Of a DNA stretch of 64,000 nt, positions 51,731 through 59,117 are shown piece after piece. This DNA comes from Radiobacillus deserti (GTDB lineage Bacteria > Bacillota > Bacilli > Bacillales > Amphibacillaceae). Position numbers and translations under genes: made by a program. A model generated the notes under the pieces. It was not told the DNA's origin. It worked only from the letters and a program-made list of their open reading frames with translations, and did no database searches. The stretch's first letter is position 1. Each line of letters starts with the position of its first letter. Where the stretch lies: positions 2,852,001 to 2,916,000 of the forward strand of contig NZ_CP041666.1 in assembly GCF_007301515.1 (NCBI RefSeq), given 5' to 3'.

Positions 51731-52216
51731 ATGAGAGAAATAGAGTTTAGGCACGTTTTAGAAGACTATGAAAATATGGTGTATTACTTAATTCATAAGC
51801 TAGGAATCCGCGATACGGACGGAGAATTCTATCAAGAGGGTATCATCGCTTTGTGGAAGGCTAGTCAATCCTATAATCCAAAACGTGGGAAATTCTCTAG
51901 TTACGCGTACTTTTTAATCGAAAAAGCTTTAATCGGATTAATGAAGCAACAGCATAGAAAAATGGAAAAGGAACAATACTTTAAAGCGATTATGAAAGGA
52001 GATTCACTAGTAAAGGAAGTAGAGCTCGAATTTGATCCATACTTAATCAGAGAAATAAGAAGATCATTAACCCCGGTACAATGGAACTGGTTTTACTTGC
52101 ATATCCTCCAAGATAAATCCATAAAAGAAATTGCCTGTGAACAAAACGTCAGCATAGATGCTGTAAAAAACTGGGGCAGACGTGCAAAGCCTAAATTGAA
52201 AAAGCTGTTTAGTTAG
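51731..52216 (+). CDS. Small sigma-70 family RNA polymerase sigma factor
   Basis: This 161-residue protein has a region-2-like segment (DYENMVYYLIHKLGI, EFYQEGIIALWKASQSYNPKRGKFSSYAYFLI) and a region-4 helix-turn-helix (SIKEIACEQNVSIDAVKNWGRRAKPKLKK). The length and order fit ECF-like or sigma-H-like minor sigma factors; the SYNPKRGKFSSYA stretch is the conserved DNA-melting region. I see no anti-sigma gene beside it. AAGAGG and a perfect palindrome precede the ATG. The target promoters are unknown. It is a single gene followed by a hairpin within a diverged repeat element. Confidence 0.82.
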   Translation: MREIEFRHVLEDYENMVYYLIHKLGIRDTDGEFYQEGIIALWKASQSYNPKRGKFSSYAYFLIEKALIGLMKQQHRKMEKEQYFKAIMKGDSLVKEVELEFDPYLIREIRRSLTPVQWNWFYLHILQDKSIKEIACEQNVSIDAVKNWGRRAKPKLKKLFS

Positions 52217-52220
52217 AAAA

Positions 52221-52378
52221 GAGTGTGGGACAAAAGTATAATACTAGCAAATGCCGAACCTTTATTTTTAAAACAATTACGAATAAAGGTTCGACTTTTG
52301 TTCCTACATATTGGATGACTGCTAGTCCAACGCTGCGCGGAAAGCGGAGTTGCATTCATTCTAGATTTCCCAGCTTCC
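52221..52378. repeat. Diverged relative of the dispersed element (copy 3)
   Basis: The stretch begins GTGTGGGACAAAAGTATAA, like the ends of copies 1 and 2 (TTGAGACAAAAGTATAGG), and later contains GCGCGGAAAGCGGAGT, like the core GTGGAAAGCGTCG. The middle is different and forms a hairpin. It may be an internally deleted or related member of the same family. Confidence 0.5.
52255..52293 (+). terminator. Hairpin after the sigma-factor gene
   Basis: CGAACCTTTATT/AATAAAGGTTCG is a perfect 12-bp stem with a 15-nt loop, followed by ACTTTTG. It lies 40 nt past the sigma-factor stop and probably terminates it. Confidence 0.6.
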
Positions 52379-53104
52379 TCATACTAACTTTGTTTCCCCC
52401 TTATAAACTATCGTTCCTATCGATTTTTCTTCACATATTTTACGCATAGCCCCAATCTCATCAAAGTCAAATAGATGAACAGGAAGCTCGTAGTCTCTTG
52501 CTAGGAGTAAGGCGGACTGGTCCATGACTTTTATGTTTTGGGTTACGATATCGTTATAGTTAAGTTTTTCATATTTTTTAGCACTAGGATCTTTTTTTGG
52601 ATCCATAGTATATACTCCGTCAACCCCTTGCTTTGCAACGAAGATTGCATCACAGTTCATTTCGACTGCTCGTTGCACACTCGGATAATCCGTCGTGACA
52701 AAGGGTTGGCCATTTCCACCACCAAAGATCACAATATACCCTTTTTCCAAGTGATGCATCGCTCGTAATCGAATGTATGGTTCTGCGACAGCTGTAACCG
52801 GAATGGAAGTCATAACTCGAACGTCGCGATCTGTTTTGCTTTTTAACACCCCACGAAGCATCAAACTATTAATAATGGTTCCCATCGTGCCGATATTGTC
52901 TGCTTCGACACGATCAATTCCCCATTCCACCGCTAGATTCCCGCGAAAGATATTCCCTCCTCCAACAACGATAGAAATTTCTATCCCTTTATCCACAAGC
53001 TCAATCACCTCTTGTGCAATATGTTCGAGTTTTTCATGAGAAAAACTATCTGTCTCATCACCTAAAGCCCCACCACTTAATTTCAACATAACCCGTTTGT
53101 ACAT
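52379..53104 (-). CDS. UMP kinase (PyrH) paralogue with attenuator leader
   Basis: This 241-residue protein belongs to the bacterial UMP kinase family of the amino-acid kinase fold (ATP plus UMP to ADP plus UDP). It has VMLKLSGGALG where PyrH has KLSGEAL, VVGGGNIFRG, DRVEADNIGTMGTIINSL, a conserved VAEPYIRLRAMHHLEKG, VDGVYTMDPKKDPSAKKYE and ESIGTIVYKG. The segment FGGGNGQPFVTTD departs from the canonical FAAGTGNPYFSTD. The housekeeping pyrH normally sits between tsf and frr; this copy stands alone, so it is probably a paralogue. The ATG at 53104 is chosen for AAGGGAGG 7 nt upstream. Its leader contains a 16-codon frame followed by a terminator. Confidence 0.85.
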   Translation of the reverse strand: MYKRVMLKLSGGALGDETDSFSHEKLEHIAQEVIELVDKGIEISIVVGGGNIFRGNLAVEWGIDRVEADNIGTMGTIINSLMLRGVLKSKTDRDVRVMTSIPVTAVAEPYIRLRAMHHLEKGYIVIFGGGNGQPFVTTDYPSVQRAVEMNCDAIFVAKQGVDGVYTMDPKKDPSAKKYEKLNYNDIVTQNIKVMDQSALLLARDYELPVHLFDFDEIGAMRKICEEKSIGTIVYKGETKLV

Positions 53105-53134
53105 AAAATGGCCTCCCTTTTCTATTAAAAGCAT

Positions 53135-53169
53135 AAAAAAAGAACTAAAGGATAGAATCCTTTAGTTCT
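53135..53169 (-). terminator. Attenuator terminator in the pyrH-paralogue leader
   Basis: The 13-bp perfect stem AGAACTAAAGGAT/ATCCTTTAGTTCT (3-nt loop) is followed by seven T on the minus strand. It ends 30 nt before the kinase start codon, so transcription of the gene depends on reading through it. Its 5' arm overlaps the leader-peptide stop codon. Confidence 0.85.
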
Positions 53170-53218
53170 AACAAAAGAAAGAAGGAGCTTGAATCGTTTC
53201 AACACCCTTTGCAAGCAT
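53168..53218 (-). CDS. Leader peptide of the pyrH paralogue (16 residues)
   Basis: ATG at 53218 is preceded by AGGAGG with a 7-nt spacer, a near-ideal ribosome site. The frame reads MLAKGVETIQAPSFFC and stops at TAG, which overlaps the first bases of the downstream terminator stem. A ribosome paused at the last codons would cover that stem and let transcription continue. The frame's 5' part can also pair with its 3' part (AAGAAGGA.GCTTG with CAAGCTCCTTCTT). This is the layout of ribosome-dependent attenuators of some antibiotic-resistance and amino-acid genes. No similar leader of a UMP kinase is known to me. Confidence 0.65.
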   Translation of the reverse strand: MLAKGVETIQAPSFFC

Positions 53219-53250
53219 CCTTCTTCCTCCTCGCTTTATAGTCTTATGCT

Positions 53251-53279
53251 ATTTTAAAAGCTGGTTAGAGAAAAAGCAA
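53251..53279 (-). promoter_or_regulatory. Promoter candidate of the pyrH-paralogue leader
   Basis: On the minus strand TTGCTT (53279-53274) and TAAAAT (53256-53251) are 17 nt apart. The start would be near 53244, just before the leader-peptide ribosome site. It lies right at the end of the GAF-STAS gene. Confidence 0.5.
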
Positions 53280-53282
53280 GCG

Positions 53283-54137
53283 CTATTTTTCTAAAACAAA
53301 CCCTAATTCTTGTAATGCTAATTCAACACTAGGCTTTGTCATTACCCTTGAGAAGCCTTCATGAAAAAATGTTGGAGATAAAGCCATGTCAGGTCTAATT
53401 CCAGTCAAAACAGGAGTAACACCCATTAATAGGAACGAATCTAGAATGGTACGAAGCCGTACAAAAAGTCCTTTTTCCACATTACTGATACCAGATAGAT
53501 CAAGGAGAAAATAATCAACGTTATGCTCAAAACAATATTGGAGAATCTTGTTGGTGAGAGAATCAATTCGGTGTTCATCGAAAATTCCAATAAGAGGCAG
53601 TACTACAATGCCATTAAAAATGGGTACAACTGGCGTGGATAACAATTCAATTCGTTCATTCGCTTGATCCAAGCTTATGAGATAGCTTAATAGTCCTGCA
53701 ATATGTTTAAATAGAGAAATCTCTTGATCTCCTAAATCTTTCACGACGGTATCTACTAAACATAATGTCCCAAAAGGGTTACCTTCTCGGTCAAATAGTC
53801 CGGCACCTACAAACGTTTTCAAACCAAGCTTTTTTCCAATTTCGATATGCATTGTTCTTTCATCAGAGGTTAAATCTAAAGAAGTAAATTCCATATCTCC
53901 GTCTTCCATGACGAACTGACCATAAGATTCCTTGTATGGAACAAGCATCCCTTTTTGAACAATATCTTCCCGTAAATTATAAGCATCTAGTACATTCATT
54001 TGATTCGGCTCTCTCTGCGCAAGATACACAGTATTCACATCGAATACTTCTGCGATACTTTTAAGAAGAGAAGATGAGACTTGCTGAAGAGAAGTAAAGG
54101 AAGTAAGGGTTTGAAGTACATTCTTTTCTTTTGACAT
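53283..54137 (-). CDS. GAF-STAS protein, RsbR-like
   Basis: This 284-residue protein joins an N-terminal GAF domain (about 5-155; FGTLCLVDTVVKDLGDQEISLFKHIA is typical) to a C-terminal STAS domain (about 165-280; STPVVPIFNGIVVLPLIGIFDEHR, YFLLDLSGISNVE, GVTPVLTGIRPDMA). The STAS part resembles RsbR co-antagonists of the stressosome, which sense stress and control sigma-B through RsbT. The usual phosphorylated Thr of RsbR (in DITGV) is Ser in DLSGI here. A GAF sensor replaces the globin-like domain. GGGAGG precedes the ATG. It stands alone; no rsbS or rsbT is beside it, so it may join a stressosome encoded elsewhere. Confidence 0.82.
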   Translation of the reverse strand: MSKEKNVLQTLTSFTSLQQVSSSLLKSIAEVFDVNTVYLAQREPNQMNVLDAYNLREDIVQKGMLVPYKESYGQFVMEDGDMEFTSLDLTSDERTMHIEIGKKLGLKTFVGAGLFDREGNPFGTLCLVDTVVKDLGDQEISLFKHIAGLLSYLISLDQANERIELLSTPVVPIFNGIVVLPLIGIFDEHRIDSLTNKILQYCFEHNVDYFLLDLSGISNVEKGLFVRLRTILDSFLLMGVTPVLTGIRPDMALSPTFFHEGFSRVMTKPSVELALQELGFVLEK

Positions 54138-54579
54138 GTTTAACCTCCCGACTCCCTATACACGCACTATAGGAATAATATTTTTTCTATATCAAGGGTA
54201 ACAAAGGAAAGAAGGAAAGACAATGAATGAATACTAGAGACAATAAGAAAGAATGCACGGCTCGGTTGTAAGACAGATGACAAGACTCTAACCTATGGCT
54301 CATGCGAGGTAAGCGTGCAGTCTATCAACCTAAAAACAAACTTACATTTTTTTACTATATCACCTAGATTTCTGTGAGTTTTTGTAGTATGATATGGAAG
54401 AATTAGTAATTTACATTTATATCCATAAAAGGAATTTAAATTGAAATTATTTCACCTCTTATTCATTCTTCAGCACGATTTAGAAAATTCCACCGTTCCG
54501 TGCAATCCATCCCTTCATTCCGAATAAGATTTCTTAGCTCTGTTTGTTTTTAAAATTTCATATAAAAGGAGAAATGATG
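54138..54579. other. Long intergenic region with a candidate RNA structure
   Basis: About 440 nt between the divergent GAF-STAS and comK genes. At 54254-54319 TGCACG-G-CTCG pairs with CGAG-GTAAG-CGTGCA around a 40-nt middle part, suggesting a structured RNA. I recognise no riboswitch class. The comK promoter should lie nearer to 54580, in a very AT-rich part. Confidence 0.4.
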
Positions 54580-55056
54580 ATGGACAATATTTTGTCTAAT
54601 TATGAAATTACAGAAATGACCATGGCCCTAGTCCCAAAATTCCACACGGAGTATCGAACACTCGCCATCGAAACAGGTGGAAAAATGATTTACATTGAGA
54701 AAACTCCGCTTGAGCTCATTGAGCATGCTTGTATTCAGGGTTGGTCCACCCTTACTGGCAGACGAAAGGCTATACTAAAACGAACTGGTTTCAGTCATAA
54801 GGTTCCAATATTACTCGACGAAGCTAAAGAAATCATCACCTTCCCAAGTAAATCCCCAAAATCGGATAAATGTTCATGGATTTTTTATCATCACGTCTCA
54901 TTTGTTCAGAAGATTTCCAAACAGAGAAACAACAAGGAATACTTGACTACTATTGTCTTTAAGGATGGACAAACTCTCGAAATGAAAGAGTCTTCCTACA
55001 TATTGGAAAGACAACTATTTCGATCCTATAAGTTTACAAAGATGCTTGTACAATAA
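54580..55056 (+). CDS. comK: Competence transcription factor ComK
   Basis: This 158-residue protein matches ComK: an N-terminal NYEITEMTMALVPKFHTEYRT, the HACIQGWSTLTGRRKA segment, then VPILLDEAKEIITFPSKSPKSD and CSWIFYHHVSFV, which is the conserved middle of the family. ComK activates late competence genes by binding paired A-rich/T-rich boxes. Three Met codons are in a row at 54574, 54577 and 54580; the last is chosen because AAAAGGAG ends 8 nt upstream. It is somewhat shorter than the 192-residue B. subtilis protein, mainly at the C-terminus. Long AT-rich DNA lies upstream, as expected for a highly regulated promoter. Confidence 0.9.
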   Translation: MDNILSNYEITEMTMALVPKFHTEYRTLAIETGGKMIYIEKTPLELIEHACIQGWSTLTGRRKAILKRTGFSHKVPILLDEAKEIITFPSKSPKSDKCSWIFYHHVSFVQKISKQRNNKEYLTTIVFKDGQTLEMKESSYILERQLFRSYKFTKMLVQ

Positions 55057-55062
55057 CGAGAT

Positions 55063-55087
55063 AGGAGCTCCACTGAAGGGAGCTCCT
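55063..55087. terminator. Hairpin between converging comK and dehydrogenase genes
   Basis: AGGAGCTCC/GGAGCTCCT is a 9-bp stem with a 7-nt loop. It has few T on either side and may serve both strands weakly. Confidence 0.5.
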
Positions 55088-56028
55088 TACACGCAACAGG
55101 CGGAAGGCTTTCCTTGTAAAACCTTTCCTACTTCATTTGCCACTAAGATGGATGTTCGAAGCTGGGATTCTTCCGTTAATCCTGCAATATGAGGGGTTAT
55201 CCTAATATTTGGCTGATGTAGTAATGGATTCCTCTCCTGAACTGGTTCTTGTTCTAAAACGTCTACATATGCGCCTGCGATTTGTTGAGTTTTGACAACG
55301 TCTAATAAAGCCATTTCGTCTACAATTCCACCACGTGACGTATTAATTAGATAAGCACTTTTCTTCATTTTATGTAGCTGCTCGCTAGACATAAAATGTT
55401 TCGTCTTTTGGGTAAGAGGTATATGAATCGATACGAAATCTGACTCTTCCAATACTTGATCTAAGCTAGCAATCGCTACACCAAGCTCGGTTGAAAAATC
55501 ATACGTGGATGCCGAGGGAGAATACCCTAGCGTTCTCATACCAAAGGTATTCGCACGAACTGCAACCCGCTTAGAAATTTCGCCAAGGCCGATTAATCCT
55601 ACCGTTTTCCCCGCAAGCTCACTACCGGTAAAGCGTTTACGATTCCACTGTGCTAGTTGAACATCTTCATTTGCCTCGTGCAGCCTTCTCGAAGCATCAA
55701 ACATAGCCGCAAACACGTACTCCGCTACCGAATTTGCATTGGCATTTTTCGCGTAGACAATCGTAGCATCATGATTTTTTACCGCTTCTACATCAATGTT
55801 ATCTAGTCCTACTCCAAGTCTTCCAATCACTTTAAGGTGTGGAGCGTATTTCAGTAACGTGGTATCTACTTTCGTTTGATTTCTTATAATTAATGCATCC
55901 ACACGTTCAAGCTGTTCCAGCATGGAATCATAGTTGTTCCAAAGATCAGGATCATAGCGTACCGTTCCGTATGACTCCAGTATCTGGATGCCGTCTGGCC
56001 AAATGAATTCAGTGATAAGGATGTTCAT
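55087..56028 (-). CDS. D-2-hydroxyacid dehydrogenase (SerA-like)
   Basis: This 313-residue enzyme has the D-isomer-specific dehydrogenase fold. The catalytic residues are Arg in NTSRGGIVDE, Glu in DVLEQEP and His in TPHIAG. The substrate-side motif GRLGVGLDNIDV is of the phosphoglycerate-dehydrogenase kind. The nucleotide motif is GLIGLGEISKRVA, with Ser in place of the third Gly. It lacks the C-terminal ACT domain of SerA, so it probably acts on another 2-hydroxyacid such as hydroxypyruvate or a sulfolactate-type acid. AAAGGAGG precedes the ATG. It lies 27 nt downstream of the SEC-C gene and may share its transcript. Confidence 0.85.
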   Translation of the reverse strand: MNILITEFIWPDGIQILESYGTVRYDPDLWNNYDSMLEQLERVDALIIRNQTKVDTTLLKYAPHLKVIGRLGVGLDNIDVEAVKNHDATIVYAKNANANSVAEYVFAAMFDASRRLHEANEDVQLAQWNRKRFTGSELAGKTVGLIGLGEISKRVAVRANTFGMRTLGYSPSASTYDFSTELGVAIASLDQVLEESDFVSIHIPLTQKTKHFMSSEQLHKMKKSAYLINTSRGGIVDEMALLDVVKTQQIAGAYVDVLEQEPVQERNPLLHQPNIRITPHIAGLTEESQLRTSILVANEVGKVLQGKPSACCV

Positions 56029-56054
56029 GATTTGACCTCCTTTTAACGCAGTGT

Positions 56055-57926
56055 TTAAGAATAGGATAGAATGAATCGTTTCCTTATAGTATCAGGGATT
56101 GCATCCCATAAGTATCCAAACTCCGCAACGTAAATCATTGCTTGTTCTTCACTACCAAACCTATACGCCGTTGGTATTTTATTTGGAAGTTTCTTTTTCT
56201 TTGTAAGGTAGTCCAAAACATAAGGATTCACTTTTTTTGCAATTGAGAGTAACTCATCTATTTTTTGTCGGTCACTACGCATCAAAATTTCCACCAAAAC
56301 AAGATTATATGCGCCTTCCATTGTTTCTTCTTCCTCATACTTTAAAATTAAGTTTTTTGCTTCTAATGATTCACCATTAACGATTAATGCTTGGAACAGC
56401 ACATACCTTACCCCTTGATTATCCATCTCGTTCATAGACAGGATTTCCCACCAATTTGCCACCGCTTCTTTAACTCGTCCAAGACTAAAAAGTACCTGTC
56501 CGTAGTTAAACTTAGCACGTAAAAAGGGTCGTGCTTCAAAATGGAGCCACATATCCTTAAGGTTTTCTGCATTTTTAAAGAATGCTTCCCCGAGTGCTCT
56601 CTTTCCCGCTTCGATTCCCTGCTCATAGTAGTAGAGTGCCTTGTGAGGATCTGTCTGAGAATCACCCAGCATAGTGTATGCATCTGCAAAGTCTTCATCA
56701 AGTTCTAATGCTTGTTTAATAAGTTTCAATTGTTGTTTGGGAGAGGCGCCATACGCTTGCATGATAAGGTCAGCAGCTGTTTGTTTTAATTCTTTCTTGT
56801 TCTTCTTTTTAGAGTGAATTTGTTTTTCAGCTTGCTCCGCAGGTGATATGTCTTTCCCCTCTAGCATTGCGTTCTCCCCATCAACTGACTCTCCCGCTAA
56901 AAAAGCAGGAATTTCCTCTCGAAGAACATTGTCCCATTTATCAAGTGCACGTACCATTGCATGAACACTTACACCGTATTTTTCAGCAATCTCTTTCTGG
57001 GTAACATATTCATCGTGTATAAGAACCATGAAGTAATGAAGCATAGAAGCATATACTTCCACTTTTCGAATGATAGGCTTCTCCTTTTCACAAAAAATGC
57101 TCCATAGAACAATCACATTTTCTATAAATTGCTCATTCCCAGAGATAAGCCCTACATTTTTTTGTAGAAACAATTCCATAACTTCTTGGTAAGATGGCTT
57201 GTCCCATTCAATAAAGTCGGTCAAGGATTGCTTAGTACCTACAACTAACTCCATAAGTAAATCGGGATATAATTCTCTTACAAATTCTGTACTATCTTTT
57301 TTATCACTCTTTTTAAACAGCTCATGAAGTAAGGAAATAATAGATTGGGATTCATTATCATCTGTAATTTCCACGTAGAACGGAAAATAAGATTCAAAGG
57401 TACCGAACGGAAGAAGGTGCCCTATCAGAAGGCTGCCAACATTGAGTATTTCATCTCCTTCTTCCCAAATAATCTTTGATTGTTTAGAGGAAAACACATC
57501 TTCTATTTCTATCCATTCCCCTATTTTGATGGATACCACGGAAGCAAAACTAGGAGCAGTATTCTTCCATTGTTCTAGTAGTGCTAATACGGAACTCCGG
57601 TGTGAAGCCCGACTCTTCTTTTCTTCGACAAATTCTTCAACCATTGTTTTCCCTGATGTAACAGTCACAGAAAAAATCACCCAGGAAACAATGATTAAAG
57701 TTAAAAAATCTAACGTTTCCTCGTCAATATCTTGATTAGCAAAATACCCATCCAACACCTGTTCTACTTCATAATAATTGGAACTCCAGTTATACAACTC
57801 TTCTTTAAGTTGTTCCAATTCCTTTTCCATCAAAGAGTCCAATGGTATTACCTTATTCATACAACACTTCTTATACTTTTTACCACTACTACAAGGACAA
57901 GAATCATTTCGACCTACTTGGGTCAC
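56055..57926 (-). CDS. SEC-C motif protein with TPR repeats
   Basis: This 623-residue protein starts with the SEC-C zinc motif GRNDSCPCSSGKKYKKCC (residues 5-22), as found at the C-terminus of SecA and in unrelated proteins. A middle part contains a helix-turn-helix-like stretch (YVTQKEIAEKYGVSVHAMVRAL, about residue 315), and the C-terminal third has tetratricopeptide-like helices (DEDFADAYTMLGDSQ, YYYEQGIEAGKRALGEAFF, FNYGQVLFSLGRVKEAVANW). Such proteins are widespread in Bacilli without a known function. The start is GTG with AAAGGGG 9 nt upstream. There is no signal peptide. A scaffold role is inferred from the repeats only. Confidence 0.8.
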   Translation of the reverse strand: MTQVGRNDSCPCSSGKKYKKCCMNKVIPLDSLMEKELEQLKEELYNWSSNYYEVEQVLDGYFANQDIDEETLDFLTLIIVSWVIFSVTVTSGKTMVEEFVEEKKSRASHRSSVLALLEQWKNTAPSFASVVSIKIGEWIEIEDVFSSKQSKIIWEEGDEILNVGSLLIGHLLPFGTFESYFPFYVEITDDNESQSIISLLHELFKKSDKKDSTEFVRELYPDLLMELVVGTKQSLTDFIEWDKPSYQEVMELFLQKNVGLISGNEQFIENVIVLWSIFCEKEKPIIRKVEVYASMLHYFMVLIHDEYVTQKEIAEKYGVSVHAMVRALDKWDNVLREEIPAFLAGESVDGENAMLEGKDISPAEQAEKQIHSKKKNKKELKQTAADLIMQAYGASPKQQLKLIKQALELDEDFADAYTMLGDSQTDPHKALYYYEQGIEAGKRALGEAFFKNAENLKDMWLHFEARPFLRAKFNYGQVLFSLGRVKEAVANWWEILSMNEMDNQGVRYVLFQALIVNGESLEAKNLILKYEEEETMEGAYNLVLVEILMRSDRQKIDELLSIAKKVNPYVLDYLTKKKKLPNKIPTAYRFGSEEQAMIYVAEFGYLWDAIPDTIRKRFILSYS

Positions 57927-58044
57927 TACTTTGGTCCCCTTTCAATTCGGATTAGTATTTTTATCATAATAGGAAGTTAGAATATTTGTCTATAAGCGTT
58001 AGATGAATTCTCCATCCTTTAATGAAAAGGATATAGTTCCTCTA

Positions 58045-58075
58045 TAAAAAATGTACACCAATAAGGTGTACATTT
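58045..58075 (-). terminator. Terminator of the ugd-epimerase operon
   Basis: The 11-bp stem AAATGTACACC/GGTGTACATTT with a 5-nt loop is followed on the minus strand by TTTTT. Confidence 0.85.
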
Positions 58076-58091
58076 GCATGCAATGAGTGTC

Positions 58092-59117
58092 TCAATTCAA
58101 TTCATAATAATCCACATACCATTCCGCAAACTTCTGTAACCCATCTTCAATGGAAGTTTTCGGCTTAAACCCAACCGCTTTCTGTAACTCATCTGTAGAT
58201 GCATACGTCGCTGGCACATCACCAGGTTTTATCGGTTCAAACACTTTCTCAAAGGTCACGGCTTTACCGAGTGCATGACTTAAAGCTTTTTCTAATGCTT
58301 CAATAAATTCCATTAGTTTCACAGGTGTGTTATTACCAATGTTAAATACTTTATGTTGTACCTCACCAGTTGGCGTGTGAAGTAACAGTCGTTCTATCCC
58401 TTCCACAATGTCCTCGATATAGGTAAAGTCACGATAAAGGTCGTTCTCGAAATCGCCATTGTTATATATTTGAATTGGTTCACCAGCAAAATACTTATCG
58501 GTAAATCCGAAGTAAGCCATATCTGGTCGCCCCATCGGACCATAGACAGTGAAAAACCGGAGGCCTGTAGCTGGAATCTTATAAAGGTGACTATACGTAT
58601 GTGCCATTAATTCATTTGATTTTTTGGTAGATGCATAAAGAGAGACAGGATGATCTACAAAATCCGTCTCTTCAAACGGCACTTTTTCATTCGATCCATA
58701 TACAGAGCTCGAGGATGCGTACACTAGATGATCTACAGGATAATGTCTACATGCTTCTAGAATATGATAAAAGCCAATGATATTACTTTGTATATAGGCG
58801 TCCGGGTTTTCGATGGAATAACGAACACCTGCCTGAGCTGCTAAGTTGGCCACAATATTAGGCTTATATGCTTCAAACACATCCATGACTGCACTTTTGT
58901 CGGATATATCTTTCTGGATAAAAATAAACGAAGGATAGGATTCCAGCTGATGTAAACGACTATACTTTAGAGTAACATCATAATAATTGTTTAGGTTATC
59001 TACCCCAACTACGCGATATCCTTGTTCTAATAACCGCTTAGATAAATAGAATCCTATAAATCCCGCCGCTCCAGTTACTAAATACGTTTTACTTGTATCA
59101 AGTGTTTTGTAATTCAA
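58092..59117 (-). CDS. UDP-glucuronate 4-epimerase
   Basis: This 341-residue extended SDR has TYLVTGAAGFIGFYLSKRL (NAD site), the SSSSVYGSN Ser segment, YASTKK (YxxxK) and RFFTVYGPMGRPDMAYFGFTD, the pattern of enzymes that turn UDP-glucuronate into UDP-galacturonate (CapI/LpsL type). The start is TTG at 59117, where AAGGAG lies 10 nt upstream and the family N-terminus begins; the open frame continues 37 codons further but only inside the ugd gene. The two genes overlap by 20 nt, so translation is coupled. Its substrate is made by the upstream dehydrogenase. The product would go to capsule or wall polysaccharide. Confidence 0.9.
   Translation of the reverse strand: MNYKTLDTSKTYLVTGAAGFIGFYLSKRLLEQGYRVVGVDNLNNYYDVTLKYSRLHQLESYPSFIFIQKDISDKSAVMDVFEAYKPNIVANLAAQAGVRYSIENPDAYIQSNIIGFYHILEACRHYPVDHLVYASSSSVYGSNEKVPFEETDFVDHPVSLYASTKKSNELMAHTYSHLYKIPATGLRFFTVYGPMGRPDMAYFGFTDKYFAGEPIQIYNNGDFENDLYRDFTYIEDIVEGIERLLLHTPTGEVQHKVFNIGNNTPVKLMEFIEALEKALSHALGKAVTFEKVFEPIKPGDVPATYASTDELQKAVGFKPKTSIEDGLQKFAEWYVDYYELN

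Noticed and set aside
53135..53279. T-box, PyrR-type or known riboswitch in the pyrH-paralogue leader
   Set aside because: No T-box sequence, no PyrR-binding loop and no aptamer consensus are seen; the leader frame with overlapping terminator explains the region better.
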